Shown: positions 18,787 through 28,764, numbered from the stretch's first letter. The stretch: 64,000 nt of DNA from Symbiodinium natans (GCA_905221605.1 CAJNDS010002753.1:51001-115000), one strand, 5' to 3'. A program made the numbers and translations. Notes: a model not told the origin generated them from the letters alone.

Positions 18787-18971
18787 CGCCACCTTGACTA
18801 CCCCCCCCCCCGAGCTCCAAATGAGCCTTTTGGGCTCTAGTTTTGTAGTTTGAGTATAGTACAGTCGGTGCGGAATCCGGGTTTAGGGTTTAGGGTTTGG
18901 GGATTGGGGTTTAGGGTTAGTTTTTTGTGTTTCTATGGGATCAGGGAACGGCCGCCCGAAACCTAAACCCC

Positions 18972-19031
18972 TAAACTGCCCTAAACCCTAAACCCTAAAC
19001 CCTAAACCCTAAACCCTAAACCCTAAACCCT
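18972..19031 (+). repeat. C-strand telomeric array
   Basis: Eight units, then CTTTTCATCTCAG forms a pyrimidine-rich acceptor. Confidence 0.95.
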
Positions 19032-19042
19032 TTTCATCTCAG

Positions 19043-19118
19043 GAACTGCCGCATCTACCTGGCCTCTGCCGGGCTGGCGGTGAACCTGGCCGCCAACCTC
19101 CAGCTGCTCGAGGCCTCA
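19043..19118 (+). CDS. Exon with polypyrimidine acceptor and telomeric donor
   Basis: Acceptor CTTTTCATCTCAG|G, donor GCCTCA|GTTTAGGG. It reads NCRIYLASAGLAVNLAANLQ then LLEAS. Textbook C-array, exon, G-array order, the donor being the first telomeric GT. Family unknown. Confidence 0.8.
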
Positions 19119-19260
19119 GTTTAGGGTTTAGGGTTTAGGGTTCCGAGTTTAGGGTTTATAATTAGGGTTCAGGGTTTAGGATTTAGGGTTTAGGGTTCAG
19201 GTTTTAGGTTTTAGGGTTTAGGGTTTAGGGTTTTAGGGTGCAGGGTTCAGGGTTCAGGGC
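19119..19260 (+). repeat. G-strand telomeric array (degenerate)
   Basis: Twenty-odd units with TTCAGGG, TTTTAGG and TATAATTAGGG variants. Confidence 0.92.
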
Positions 19261-19304
19261 CTTTAAGGGCACTACCCTTAGAGTTTAAGGCCTCTTACTT
19301 GGCA

Positions 19305-19425
19305 GTTCATGGGTACTTATAACCCTCATTGTAAGTCTACTTGTCACCGACTTAGAGGATTTAGGGGGCTTATAAGTGCAGCTACAATTGGGCTTAAAAA
19401 ACGTACCCTGAACCTCCAAGTAGGG
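19305..19425. mobile_element. Hairpin element, family T
   Basis: Arms CAGTTCATGGGTACTTATAA and GTACCCTGAACCTCCAAGTA; interior GGATTTAGGGGGCTTATAAG as in other T copies. Confidence 0.8.
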
Positions 19426-19994
19426 TTTATTCGACGTATTTAGGGTTTAGGTTTCTTGGGTGGTTGTTTAGGGTTTTTGGAGTTTCTTATGCTTGATTAG
19501 GGTTTGTTTGGAAGCTTTTCTACGGTTTGAGTCCCCCAAACCCTAGACCCTAAACTTTAGGGTTTGGAGTTTAGGATGGGCCCTGGGCGTGTTCCGCGGC
19601 CAGTAGACCCCCCCTCCCTTTCCTTGTGGTTGAAACTGGGCTTGGGTTTAGGGTTTAGGGTTTAGCAGACGGGTTCAGTTGCAACGTGGGGATTCCACGG
19701 GTTACAGGCTCACACTGTCAGCTGGGGCCCCGGCTTAAAATGCTTCAAAAGCATCGGTTTTTGCATGGTTTTTTTACTCATGCGGGAACCCACGGACCCA
19801 AGAGATGTATCTGCGGACAATTCTTCCGTGCTTGCGTTTTGCACCAGGTGCAAAACGCAAGCACGTTTTCACGGTTTCTGTCGCCTCTCACAAAAATGCT
19901 GCAGGTGCCACATTTCTGCATGCGTACGGTTTGACGTGCTGTCGGCTGTCCTGCGCAATCCTTGCTCGCAAAACGTTTTGGGGTTGCGGGGGGT

Positions 19995-20105
19995 GGGGGG
20001 GGGGGATAATCACGTCCAATCCAAAGCTCTTCACCTGAAGCCTCTGGGGGGGGGGGGGGGGGGTAATCACGTCCAATCCAAAGCGCTTCACCTGAAGTCT
20101 CTGGG
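19995..20105 (+). repeat. Two-copy repeat with poly-G
   Basis: AATCACGTCCAATCCAAAGC followed by CTTCACCTGAAG occurs twice (20009 and 20066), each preceded by a G run. Confidence 0.85.
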
Positions 20106-20125
20106 TTTTGTAAACACCCGTCTAC

Positions 20126-20275
20126 CCCGCACGATGAGAAAGTCCGTGTGACCAGTGCGTGCGAATGGCCAGAGCATTCATGTCCGCACGATGAGAACGT
20201 CCGCGTGACCACTGCGTGCGAATGGCCAGAGCATCCATGTCCGCACGATGAGAACGTCCGTGTGACAAGACAACA
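20126..20275 (+). repeat. 57-bp tandem repeat, open as a 19-residue repeat
   Basis: CCGCACGATGAGAACGTCCG and GCGAATGGCCAGAGCAT recur at 57-bp spacing, about 2.5 copies. Because 57 is a multiple of three, frame + encodes ACEWPEHSCPHDENVRVT-type repeats (20148-20342) and frame - is open too. It could be coding or a chance effect of period. Confidence 0.8.
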
Positions 20276-20445
20276 CAACAAAACCTATGTCTTCCCAAGT
20301 AACATAAAAGGGCTTCTTGACCAAAACCCTCGCGTTTACTAACATTTTCCTTCCCAAGAACCACGTTGGAAGTGAACCTGTAGGGAGGGTTTAGGGTTTA
20401 GGGTTTAGGGTTCAGGGTTTAGGGTTTAGGGCCAGAAATAAGCAG

Positions 20446-20478
20446 AGCCTGTGGAGAAGCACATGCCCAACCGAGTGG
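20446..20478 (+). CDS. Short exon candidate
   Basis: ATAAGCAG before, GAGTGG|GTTTGG after; reads EPVEKHMPNRV. Follows a G-strand array (20385-20430). Confidence 0.35.
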
Positions 20479-20616
20479 GTTTGGGGCTTGGCGTCCTCAA
20501 GCGAAATCCTCCGTAAGCTCTACCGTAAAGCCTATAAGTAGTCTAAAGTCTTTACCCGCCAACCCCAAGGCCCAAGGCCCCAAAATACTCACAGCCTGAA
20601 TCGAAGTCCAGCACCC

Positions 20617-20706
20617 CAAAGAGCCCAACACCCCTTAGTTAAGGAATATTAAATCGTACTCAGGATTTCTGCATGTAACTTAAGGCAGACTCCTTTGGTA
20701 TCGGGC
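20617..20706. mobile_element. Hairpin element, family S
   Basis: AAAGAGCCCAACACCCCTTA opens and CTTTGGTATCGGGCT closes; AGTTAAGGAATATT and TTAAGGCAGACTCC are the inner arms. A C-strand array begins at the closing arm. Confidence 0.75.
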
Positions 20707-20772
20707 TAAACCCTAAACCCTAACCCTAAACCCTAACCCTAAACCCTAAACCCTAAACCCTAAGCCCTAAAC
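20705..20772 (+). repeat. C-strand telomeric array
   Basis: CCCTAAA with two CCCTAA hexamers, ending in CCAACTAAG, the acceptor of the next exon. Confidence 0.93.
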
Positions 20773-20782
20773 TCCAACTAAG

Positions 20783-20849
20783 ATCTGGGGCGATCCTGCC
20801 ACTCCTTATTCTTCCGGAGCGCGGTGGAAATGGTACGACTATTCGCAAG
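20783..20849 (+). CDS. Exon of unassigned protein
   Basis: CCAACTAAG before, TCGCAAG|GC after (GC donor). It reads IWGDPATPYSSGARWKWYDY then SQ. Tryptophan/tyrosine-rich and clearly protein-like. The frame stays open to TGA at about 20860, so it could instead be terminal. Confidence 0.7.
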
Positions 20850-21186
20850 GCCCGGCGTCCTGACGTCCTCACCCTTAAACCTAGACTGGGTTTATGGGTT
20901 GAGGGTATAAGTTATAAAGGCCGGCGGCCTCTTTATCTGTTACCCTTATGCCTTAATATAGCCCCTGGATACCCTATATAAGAACCCCCCCTATAAAAGC
21001 AGAAACCCTACTTGAAGAGAAGGTATAAGGTTTAAAGTTTAGGGTTCAGGGTTTAGGGTTTGGACTCCAACCCTCTAAGCCACATGGGCCCTAGTGCTTA
21101 GGGTTTAGGGTTTAGGGTTTAGGGCTTAGGGCTTAGGGTTTAGGGTTTAGGGTTAGGGTTTAGGGTTTAGGGCTTAGGGCTGATCT

Positions 21187-21332
21187 ACGGGTAGTTTCAT
21201 GGGCCCTTAATATGGTCCTTTACCTCCTTTACAGGTGATGTATGGGCCCTGAATTTGTACAGGGTAGACAAAAAGGCGGAACTAAGGGGTACCCTTTTAA
21301 TGGCCCATACTAAGGAACCCGTAGCCCTGGGG
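21187..21332. mobile_element. Hairpin element, family M
   Basis: GGGTAGTTTCATGGGCCCTT opens; GGCCCATACTAAGGAACCCG closes; AAGGGGTACCC is internal. It lies between a G-strand array (21030-21182) and a long degenerate C-strand block. Confidence 0.75.
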
Positions 21333-21381
21333 TTTTAGGATGTTGGTGTTTGGGTGTGTGAGGGCTGGGGGCTTTCCTGGG

Positions 21382-21782
21382 CTTAACCCTTAGACCCCAA
21401 AAATGAAACCTTCAAAGCCCTAAGCCCGAAGCCCAATGCCCTAAACCCTAAAGCCCTAACCCTAAACCCGAAGCCTGTAACCCTAAATCCTGAACCCTAA
21501 ACCCAAGCCCGAAACCCCAAAGCAACCTAGAACCCCGAACTGGGTCCAAGCTTGATCTGATGTGGCGAAGGGTTTATAGGGTCAAGGGTCCTGAGCCCCA
21601 GGCCCCCGACTCCAAAACACCAAGCCCTAAACCCTGAACCCTCAACCCGAAACCCTAAACCCTGAACCCTAAACCCTGAACCCTAAACCCTAAACCCTTA
21701 ACCTTTAACCCTAAACCCTAAACCCAAAACCCTAAACCCTAAACCCTCAACCCTCAACCCTGAACCCTGAACCCTAACCTGA
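21382..21782 (+). repeat. Degenerate C-strand telomeric tract
   Basis: Two blocks (21382-21525 and 21622-21782) of CCCTAAA with CCCGAAG, CCCTGAA, CCCTCAA variants. It precedes the exon at 21803. Confidence 0.9.
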
Positions 21783-21802
21783 ACGCGAAATCCCCTACTC
21801 AG

Positions 21803-21880
21803 GTGACTGCAGAAGTATGGGCCCTTGGGCCCTTAGAGGGCAGAGATCTCGCAGCCTACCAATTCCCCTCGACCTGCTAG
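21803..21880 (+). CDS. Exon candidate ending in a stop
   Basis: CCCCTACTCAG before; reads VTAEVWALGPLEGRDLAAYQ then FPSTC and TAG at 21878. It could be a C-terminal exon, or an internal exon with an unseen donor. A C-strand array lies before it but another C-strand array (21981-22094) follows. Confidence 0.5.
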   Translation: MTAEVWALGPLEGRDLAAYQFPSTC

Positions 21881-22110
21881 TTTTGGGTGGTGACAACCCT
21901 TAACCCGTGAAACGCTTAGCTCCTTCAATTCTGAGCCCCTTAAACCTCATGAACTCCACAAAAAAACCTTAACCTCAAACATTAAACCCTAAACCCTACC
22001 CACCCCCCCCCCCCCCCCAAGCCCTAAACCCTCAACCCTCAACCCTAAACCCTAAACCCTAAACCCTAAACCCTAAACCCTAAACCCTAAACCCCCCCAA
22101 CAAGCTCCAG

Positions 22111-22163
22111 GCCGAGCACCGAACCACGGAGCCTGGGAAACACCCGCAAAGGCGGTTCGGAAG
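22111..22163 (+). CDS. Exon candidate
   Basis: AGCTCCAG before, GGAAG|GGCTTT after. Two frames are open: RAPNHGAWETPAKAVRK and AEHRTTEPGKHPQRRFG. C-strand before and G-strand after (22195-22265). Confidence 0.45.
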
Positions 22164-22375
22164 GGCTTTTGGGGCCTTAGGGGTCTAGGGAATAGGGTTT
22201 AGGGTTTAGGATTTAGGGTTTAGGGTTTAGGGTTTGAGGTTTAGGGTTTCGGGTTTGCGGTTTGTGGCTTTAAGGTTTGTTTATGTTAAGCTTGTTTTAA
22301 GGTAAAGCTTGTTTTTAAGGGTTTCAGGTTTCGAGTTTTAAGGTTTGTTTGGTTAGCTTATTGTTGCGGGGCTTT

Positions 22376-22418
22376 GTGTGTGTGTGTGTGTGTGTGTTTT
22401 TGTGTGTGTGTGTGTGTC
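22376..22418 (+). repeat. (GT)n microsatellite
   Basis: About 20 GT units with one TTTT interruption, in a T/G-rich region (22260-22470) with no coding signal. Confidence 0.95.
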
Positions 22419-22904
22419 TGTTTTGTCAGGCTTTCTTTGCAGCTTTTGTTTCGGTTCTTTTTGGTTTGGGGTTCATAAGGGTTTAAGGGTTGTAGGGTCT
22501 GCGGCTGGTCTAAGAGGTGTGGCGAGCACTTTATAGGGTTCTTAAGGGAAGGTTCAAGGGAGTATGTAACCCAAGCTTCCCTAATCCTCCCTACTACTCC
22601 CCAAGGCTCCCTAAGCTTTTGTAAGGTTCCCTAGGTACCTACTCCCCTTGCCAGAACCCGATAAGCATTGGGTTTCTGCAGTGTTCAGGTTGGGATTATG
22701 TTAGGCCTCGGTTCGGGGTAGGGTGGAGCTGCATGGCACCTTGAAGGATTTCGGGCTTGTTAAGGGCTTACAGGGTTTACAGGGTTTAGGTCTTCTGGTG
22801 GAGGGTGCGGGACCTCACGTACCCCCAAAGTACTTATGTCCTTCCTGTAGGAACCTGATGTGGGAAATGCCCACGCTGCATATACGGTAAGAACATGTAT
22901 CTGA

Positions 22905-23001
22905 AAGGGTGCTTATAAGCATGTTAGGGCACTTAAGGGGCTTATAAGTGGGTTATAAGTACAGTTCTAATTAGTAAGCCCTCCATGTCAAGAGGATACG
23001 A
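22905..23001. mobile_element. Hairpin element, family T (partial)
   Basis: GGGCACTTAAGGGGCTTATA and GTGGGTTATAAGTACAGTTC are the T interior; the closing arm is degraded (GCCCTCCATGTCAAGAGG). Confidence 0.65.
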
Positions 23002-23053
23002 CCGGTCCGAGAGCTAAACTGCTACAAAGCAAGACATGGCCCCGAGATCCTAA

Positions 23054-23296
23054 GTGAGGCTAAACAGTAGCACCAAGCAAAGCTGGGTTTCCGAAAATGG
23101 CTGCACCCTTGTGGTTTCGGAGCAAAAAGATGGCAAGCCGTACGTCCAAAACGCATTGCAGGTTTCCAAAGTGGCCAGTCTGGTGCAGTTCGCTGCCACG
23201 TCGCATTTCCATGTGCTGACGGAGGTGCACCCAAGTTTCATTGCTGCCGGTACTACAGTCGATAGGTCATCGCATAAGCAAGTGCAAGTACCGTAG
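23054..23296 (+). CDS. ORF, probable exon
   Basis: An 80-codon frame just after a degraded T hairpin. It includes SENGCTLVVSEQKDGKPYVQ, NALQVSKVASLVQFAATSHF and HVLTEVHPSFIAAGTTV, which looks like globular protein, and ends at TAG 23294. The reverse frame (23050-23355) is also open but cysteine/threonine rich and less plausible. Splice sites are not defined. Confidence 0.5.
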   Translation: MRLNSSTKQSWVSENGCTLVVSEQKDGKPYVQNALQVSKVASLVQFAATSHFHVLTEVHPSFIAAGTTVDRSSHKQVQVP

Positions 23297-23565
23297 CGGA
23301 ACTGATGGCTGCATTTGGAGCTGTTGAGACCTGCCAGTAAGTCAGTTTTCCGCAAAACGCTGTAGTGTGATTATGGTCCAGGGCGTCCTCCGCTGCTGGC
23401 ATCTTCTGTCTCTCATAGTGTGGAACATGTAGACCACTGGGATATTCCATCAGCTGCTGTGAGATCCGCTTAGAGCAATGTACGGCTTAGGGTTTAGAGG
23501 GTGTATGGAGTTTGGTGTCCAAATTCTCACTTCGGTTTTACAGACAGTTGGCAGGGAGGGGCAAC

Positions 23566-23654
23566 CCTAAACTTGAAACCCGAAACCCTCAACCCTCAAC
23601 CCTTAACCCTCAACCCTCAACCCTAAACCCTAAACCCTAAACCCTACACCCTAC
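23566..23654 (+). repeat. C-strand telomeric array
   Basis: CCCTCAA units changing to CCCTAAA toward the exon at 23665. Confidence 0.92.
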
Positions 23655-23664
23655 CCACGACCAG

Positions 23665-23746
23665 GTGCTGGGGCGGCTCTGGCTGCTTGTGCGCCACGGT
23701 GCGCTGGAGGATCCGGAGATGCACCTCGCGCTGCCAAAGCCTTTCG
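23665..23746 (+). CDS. Exon 1 of a three-exon phase-matched run
   Basis: CCACGACCAG before, CTTTCG|GTCTCT after. It reads VLGRLWLLVRHGALEDPEMH then LALPKPF. It ends with one base, which the two-base start of 23876-23927 completes. Family not recognised; it lies upstream of the GT61-like exons on the same strand. Confidence 0.75.
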
Positions 23747-23786
23747 GTCTCTTGGACCCAGAGTAGGCCCTTATTTTGCGGTTTTT

Positions 23787-23862
23787 GTTAGGGTTTAGGG
23801 TTTTTAGGGTTTAGGGTTTAGGGTTTAAGGTTTAGGGTTTAGGGTTTAGGGTTTAGGGCTAG
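23787..23862 (+). repeat. G-strand telomeric array
   Basis: Fills most of the short intron 23747-23875, together with a family P fragment (CTTGGACCCAGAGTAGGCCC at 23752). Confidence 0.93.
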
Positions 23863-23875
23863 GACCTGGGTCTAG

Positions 23876-23927
23876 GTTTCTTGGCTGCTGGCCTGAAGCT
23901 GCTTACCAAGGGGCGCCTGGGCGGCCT
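23876..23927 (+). CDS. Exon 2 of the run
   Basis: GGGTCTAG before, GGCGGCCT|GTGAGAG after, a good donor. It reads FLAAGLKLLTKGRLGG. Starts with two bases and ends with two, matching its neighbours. Confidence 0.65.
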
Positions 23928-24005
23928 GTGAGAGGGGTTTTCATTTATGGCAACCCCGAGCTCCCTCCGAAGGTGCAACCCTCATGCCCTAGAAGGCCTT
24001 AATGA

Positions 24006-24384
24006 ATAGGGTTTAGGGTTTAGGGTTGGGTTTAGGGTTTAGGGTTTAGGGTTTAGGGTTAGGGTTTAGGGTTTAGGGTTTAGGGTTTAGGGTTTAGGGC
24101 TTGGGGGTTCCCTAATGCTCTAAACCGGCGCAGGTTTGAGCACATTTTGTACTAGCCCCGTTCCCCCTATATATAATCCTTATTGAGCCATATGTTTTTT
24201 TTTTTTTATGGAGGCCCCCAAACCTACCCTAAGCCCTGAACCCTGAGCCCTCAGATCTGTAGCCCTAAACCCTAAACCCTAAACCCTAAACCCTATACTA
24301 AACCCTACACCCTGAATCCTGAACCCTGAACCCTGAGCCCTCACATCTCTAGCCCTAAACCCTAAACCCTAAACCCTGAGCCCT
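24006..24384. repeat. Facing G-strand and C-strand arrays in one intron
   Basis: G-strand units 24006-24103, about 110 bp of spacer, then C-strand units 24222-24384 interrupted by a repeated CCCTCAGATCTCTAG-like word. The intron 23928-24415 thus begins G-rich and ends C-rich and can fold on itself. Confidence 0.93.
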
Positions 24385-24415
24385 CAGATCTCTAAGAAGA
24401 TGCCTAAGCCCCCAG

Positions 24416-24467
24416 ATCGGCCGAGGCTCTCCCTGCCCAGCAGCTTGACCTTTCTGTTGAGCAGTTT
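24416..24467 (+). CDS. Exon 3 of the run
   Basis: TAAGCCCCCAG before, GAGCAGTTT|GTCTAGGG after, a donor formed by a telomere-like unit. It reads SAEALPAQQLDLSVEQF. The one-base start completes the preceding exon; ends in phase 0. Confidence 0.72.
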
Positions 24468-24659
24468 GTCTAGGGTTTAGGGTTTAGGGTTAGCTTCATA
24501 TTGCTTTTTCTAGGCAGGTTATATATCAAGAACCCAAGCAAGACACAGTAGACACCCAAGCAACTCTTAAAACAAGCTAAGAGCCTAAAACCTCTTCAAT
24601 CCTACAATAAGAAACACCAAAACCCCCTTGCAAAGGGTTCCCAAAACCAGCAAGAGTTC

Positions 24660-24860
24660 ACAGCAACAATGACCATTACAGCAACAGCAACAACGAGACA
24701 GCGATGGCGACGGAGCGACGACGACGACAACGACAACGACAGCGTCAACAACGACAACGACCACAACGACAACGCCCACAACGACATTACAACGACATGA
24801 ATCAACGACCACACATGACATCAGCGACGGCAACGACGACGACGAGAACAGCAGCAAACA
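24660..24860 (+). repeat. ACGACA/CAACAG-type microsatellite
   Basis: Degenerate CAACGA/ACGACG units. Both strands show long frames (R/Q-rich on +, V-rich on -), which is expected of a trinucleotide tract. The tail KLDRVPKAEKADRKARKPR (about 24890-24950) has more normal composition and might be coding. Confidence 0.8.
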
Positions 24861-25065
24861 CACCCACAACCCCTTCAAGAATCACTTTAGCAAAGCTGGA
24901 TCGAGTTCCAAAGGCAGAGAAGGCGGACCGGAAGGCGCGTAAGCCCAGGCCGAACGCGCAGCCGCTCCACAGACACACGGCGCACACAAAGCATACTTCT
25001 GTTCAAGCCTAAAACCCCTTGCAGAAAGGACGTAAACAGCACAGATAAGCCAAAAAACGAAAGCA

Positions 25066-25116
25066 TATCTACGTATATATATTTATATATACATATATAT
25101 GTATATATATATATAT
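25066..25116 (+). repeat. (TA)n microsatellite
   Basis: TATA-rich tract; a second one lies at 25443-25535. Confidence 0.95.
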
Positions 25117-25200
25117 TTCTGTGGTCTATCTTATAAAAGAAGCATTGCCCTCTGACCTTTCGACGTGGCTGCTTCAAAAAAGAGCAGTTGCAGGCAGCAG

Positions 25201-25277
25201 GATGATCCACTGGACCTCGGGGCCCAATGACGTTCGACTCAGAGTCGCCTGGCCTCAGTTTGATGGTTGGACTTTGG
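25201..25277 (+). CDS. Exon candidate
   Basis: GCAGGCAGCAG before, ACTTTGG|GTATGC after. It reads MIHWTSGPNDVRLRVAWPQF then DGWTL. An open frame extends back to 25121 (VYLIKEALPSDLSTWLLQKR), so the true start may be earlier. AT microsatellites flank it. Confidence 0.55.
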
Positions 25278-25845
25278 GTATGCATGTACACAGTGAGAAA
25301 TGTATATAGTGTTATTGGTGTATTTATGTATCCATTTGTTTTCCATTTGTCCATTTATGTATTTATGTGATGATTGCTTATTTATTTTGTTTTTGTTCTC
25401 CCCTATTTCTTCGTTTCAGGGTTTAGGCCTTTGACATCTTATGTATACATATATATATATATACATATATATATATATGTATCTGTATATATATATATGT
25501 ATATATGTACATACATATATATCTATATACATATACACAGGGTTTAGGCGGGGGAGCGGGGGAGGGGGATTACGTGTAGTAGGGTCAGTGTAAGGAGTGT
25601 TTTGGGGCTCAGTGTTGTTTGGCAGCCTGATTTAGGGTTTAGGCTTTCGGGAGCAGCACCATCATGACATGAAACCAAAGTAACCTACCCCCCGGACCCC
25701 ATCTTATCTGACCTGCATACTGGTGCCTGAGTGGAGACGTGGATCCCTCTCATGATTCCTCGACAATGCCAATGAAATCAAAGCCTAGAGGCCGTTGTCA
25801 GGCAGTAGTCGCCAGACTCAGTACAGCCTTAATCCTTTCAGCTTT

Positions 25846-25940
25846 CAACCCTAAACCCTAAACCCCTAAACCCTAAGCCCTAAACCTCCCCCAAACCCTG
25901 AACTCTAAACCCCAAGCCCTAAGCCCCAAACCCTCAGACC
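25846..25940 (+). repeat. C-strand telomeric array (degenerate)
   Basis: CCCTAAA, CCCTAAG and CCCCAAA units before the exon at 25959. Confidence 0.9.
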
Positions 25941-25958
25941 CTTGATTGCATACTTCAG

Positions 25959-26027
25959 GCCGACACCCTGGTCTTCGCGAACTGGAGGCCGCCAGTGGAG
26001 TTTGGCCAGGCGGGTCCGGGGTCGAGG
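25959..26027 (+). CDS. Exon abutting a hairpin introner
   Basis: GCATACTTCAG before, GGTCGAGG|GTCTAC after. It reads ADTLVFANWRPPVEFGQAGP then GSR, exactly 23 codons. The family T hairpin begins three bases into the predicted intron. C-strand array upstream. Confidence 0.75.
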
Positions 26028-26163
26028 GTCTACTTAGAGGTTCAGGGTACATAGAACCCGAACTATAAATGTACTGTACTTATATAAGCCCCCTAAGTTC
26101 CCTAAGTAGGCTATAAGTAGACGTATAGCTATGGTTATAAGTACCCATGAACTTCCAAGTAGG
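26028..26163. mobile_element. Hairpin element, family T
   Basis: Arms CTACTTAGAGGTTCAGGGTA and ACCCATGAACTTCCAAGTAG; a near-complete copy placed at an exon boundary. Confidence 0.85.
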
Positions 26164-26346
26164 GTTTCTGGTTTCTGGAGTACTGTAGTTTAGTGCTTTG
26201 TTTGGTTCCGGGTTCCTATTCTAGCTACTTATACCTTAAAAGTATGTACTTTTTTCCAGGGTCTACTCCAAGTAGGGGTTTAGAGTTTAAGGCCGAGTAG
26301 ATTTGAGGGCCGTTTAGGGTTTAGGGTTTGCCGTGATAAGGCGCAG

Positions 26347-26395
26347 AAGCTGTCAAGGTTGGGAGTAGGTTCGAAAAGCATCGCGAAGAGAATCT
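26347..26395 (+). CDS. Weak exon candidate
   Basis: AAGGCGCAG before; reads KLSRLGVGSKSIAKRI then a stop. Between a G-strand fragment and the 26546-26588 C-strand array. Confidence 0.3.
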
Positions 26396-26664
26396 AGTGG
26401 AAGGCCATCTAGCACTTTTATCCCACCCCACGCCGTCTCAGGCGGCAAAAACACCCTAACCTATTCCTTTTAGGGTTTATGCCTAAACTCAAGCCACTTG
26501 CCTACAACAAACTGCTTCGTCTTCACATTGCCCTGAGGATTCGGACAAACCCTAAACCCTAAACCCTAAACCCTAAACCCTAAACCCTTCCAATAGGGTT
26601 CAGGCTTTAGGGTTTAGGGTTTAGGGATTAGAGTTTTTTGAGTTTACAGGGTGCATCTGAAGGC

Positions 26665-26770
26665 AAAGAGCCCAATACCCCTTGATGAAGGAGCATTCCT
26701 TAAATCATAATAAGGATCTCTGTATAGTTTAAGTCATACTCCTCAACGAAGGGGTAGTGGGCACTCTGGG
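26665..26770. mobile_element. Hairpin element, family S
   Basis: AAAGAGCCCAATACCCCTTG and CAACGAAGGGGTAGTGGGCA are the arms; TTAAATCATAATAAGGATCT fills the middle as in other S copies. Confidence 0.85.
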
Positions 26771-26872
26771 AAGGTTCCATACTAGCTCCCGTTTGTGGGT
26801 TTGTGAGTCGAAGTTCCACTAGACCCTGAAAGGTACTCTGGAGCCCTACAAAACCTGCAAATAGAAGCCGTG

Positions 26873-26968
26873 CTTGGAGGTTCACTAACTGTACTTACAA
26901 CCCACTTATAAGCCTCTTAGATGGTTAGAAGTACAGTCTATAAGTACAGCTTAAGAAGTACCATGAAC
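26873..26968. mobile_element. Hairpin element, family T
   Basis: TGCTTGGAGGTTCACTAACT and AAGAAGTACCATGAACCCCT; a C-strand array (26969-27045) begins at the closing arm. Confidence 0.75.
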
Positions 26969-27056
26969 CCCTAAACCCTAAACCCTGAACCCTAAACCCG
27001 AAACCCTAAACCCCAAACCCTAAACCCTAAACCCTAAACCCTCCAAGTATACAAAG

Positions 27057-27178
27057 CCGAGGAGGGCGGCCACTGCCCCACTTCGGGGCCGGTCCTCCTC
27101 GGCCTCCGCGGCGCCTTGGCGCCCTTGGCCGCGCGGCAACCGGCCGCGCGATCGCCGCTGGGCTTGAGGGCTTCGAGG
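27057..27178 (+). CDS. GC-rich exon candidate
   Basis: ATACAAAG before, TTCGAGG|GTTTTTGG after. One frame reads EEGGHCPTSGPVLLGLRGAL then APLAARQPAARSPLG. Very GC-rich and low complexity, so the frame is uncertain. The following 27180-27340 is a TTTTTGAGGG-like degenerate repeat. Confidence 0.5.
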
Positions 27179-28075
27179 GTTTTTGGTGGGGGTTAGTGAC
27201 AGGGTTTTTTGAGGGTTTTTGTTGAGGGTTTTTTGGAGGGTTTGTTGAGGGATTTTTGAGGGTTTTTTGAGGGATTGTTGAGGGTTTTTTTGAGGAATTT
27301 TTGAGGGTTTTTTGAGGGCTTTGAGGGTTTAGATGTTCTAGAAGGTTTTTGTTGAGGTTGGTTGTTTTTTGTGGGTTTTAGGGGCTTTGGTAGGGCTGGA
27401 GGGCTATGGGGTGGTCAGGTTTGTAGGGTTTGCTGCAGGGTATATATGCGCCCGCCCTCCTGGTGTGGTTCATGGGTTTAGGTTTAGGGGTTTAGGGTTA
27501 GGCTGTAGGGGTCAGGATGGGTTTAGAGTTTGATTAGGGTTCAAGGTTTGGGGTAATGGTAGGTTTACCGTTTCCCCTCTCCCCCCTGTGGTTCGTGCTG
27601 GGTTTACGGTTCAGGGTTCAGGGTTAAAGCAGCAAAGGTTTCGGGTTTACCCTTCTCCCTCCTCGTTCATTGGTGGGTTTAAGTTTAGGTTCAGGGTTTG
27701 GGGTTTAGGCTGAGGCTTCTCCTTCCCCCCCCCCCTGGTCCGCGGTGTTTTGAGGGTTAACAGGCAGGGTTTGGGGGGGGGATACCATGGGGGGGGAGGG
27801 GGATACCTGCACGGCGCAGGGTGGCTTGTTGGGATTCAGGCTCCACTTTGAAGAAGGGCCATGATGGTCGTTCCTTTGCCTAAACCCTAAACCCTAAACC
27901 CTAAACCCTAAACCCTTCTAGGTTTGGGAGTGGGGTTTGTGCATCGTAAGAGCTAAATGATCAGGCATCAGGGCCTCCGATTTCAGGCAGGATCCGTGAG
28001 GCGTAGGACGAAACATCTGTGGCTGCTATTTTGGGGGATGCATTATACGTATACGTCGATATGTTATATGTACAT

Positions 28076-28340
28076 CTACATATTTATGTATAGATACCTT
28101 GGGCGCCCAAAACCCTGAAAAAAGTGGGTTTGGAACCCAAACAAGGTTTTCCGGAAGATTTTGTCAAAAACCTGGTTTTGACTAACAGAACCGGGTTCTT
28201 TCAAAATGTGACGTATAGAACCCGTAAATACCCGTCGGAAAACCCGAAAAAAGCCGTCGAAAACCCATAACAAACCGTCGGCTTTCATTTGGCCCTACAA
28301 AACCCGGTTTTTGTTTCCAGAACCTGGTTTTGAAGTAGAA
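28076..28340. other. AACCCGGTTTT-rich unique stretch
   Basis: Repeated words such as GAACCCGGGTTC, AAACCTGGTTTTGA and AAACCCGGTTTTTG suggest a decayed short tandem or hairpin repeat. The reverse frame 28076-28288 is open but phenylalanine-rich and probably spurious. Confidence 0.4.
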
Positions 28341-28595
28341 CCTTTTTTTGGGGGGTTTTGGTTGCTGAAGGTAGAGATATAGATAGTTATGTACATATGT
28401 TATGTGATGTGTTTGATGGGTAATTATCCTAATCCCAACCTAAGCGAAGAACCCTCAACCCTAAGTCGAAAGCCCTAACCCTCCGAAATCCCATCCCCGA
28501 CCTGGACCCCCAATGATACCGCCCTGCCCTTTTGTTGGGTGCCCAAGTTTCTGTTTTGCTTCTGCTCACAAAAAAACCGGGACACCAAAAGGAAC

Positions 28596-28672
28596 TTCCA
28601 CTTAAGGGGCTTATAAGTGGGTTCTAAGTACAGTTATAACTGGTTCATAAGTACCATGAACCTCCAAGTAGG
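28596..28672. mobile_element. Hairpin element, family T (3' half)
   Basis: CACTTAAGGGGCTTATAAGT to ACCATGAACCTCCAAGTAGG. Ends 20 bp before the exon at 28693. Confidence 0.8.
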
Positions 28673-28692
28673 TAAAACCTGGGCGGAGCCAG

Positions 28693-28764
28693 CCAAAGAG
28701 GCTGGTCTTCATCAAGCGGAAGAAGGGCGACATGCGAAGCCTTCTGCGAAACGACTCCTGCCAT
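28693..28764 (+). CDS. Exon, basic
   Basis: CGGAGCCAG before, TGCCAT|GTTGGC after. It reads PKRLVFIKRKKGDMRSLLRN then DSCH, 24 codons in phase 0/0, compatible in frame with 29777-29860. A G-strand block follows at 28778. Confidence 0.55.

Noticed and set aside
24585-25012. R/Q-rich + frame and V-rich - frame
   Set aside because: Mostly a CAACGA-type microsatellite; only a short tail might be coding.
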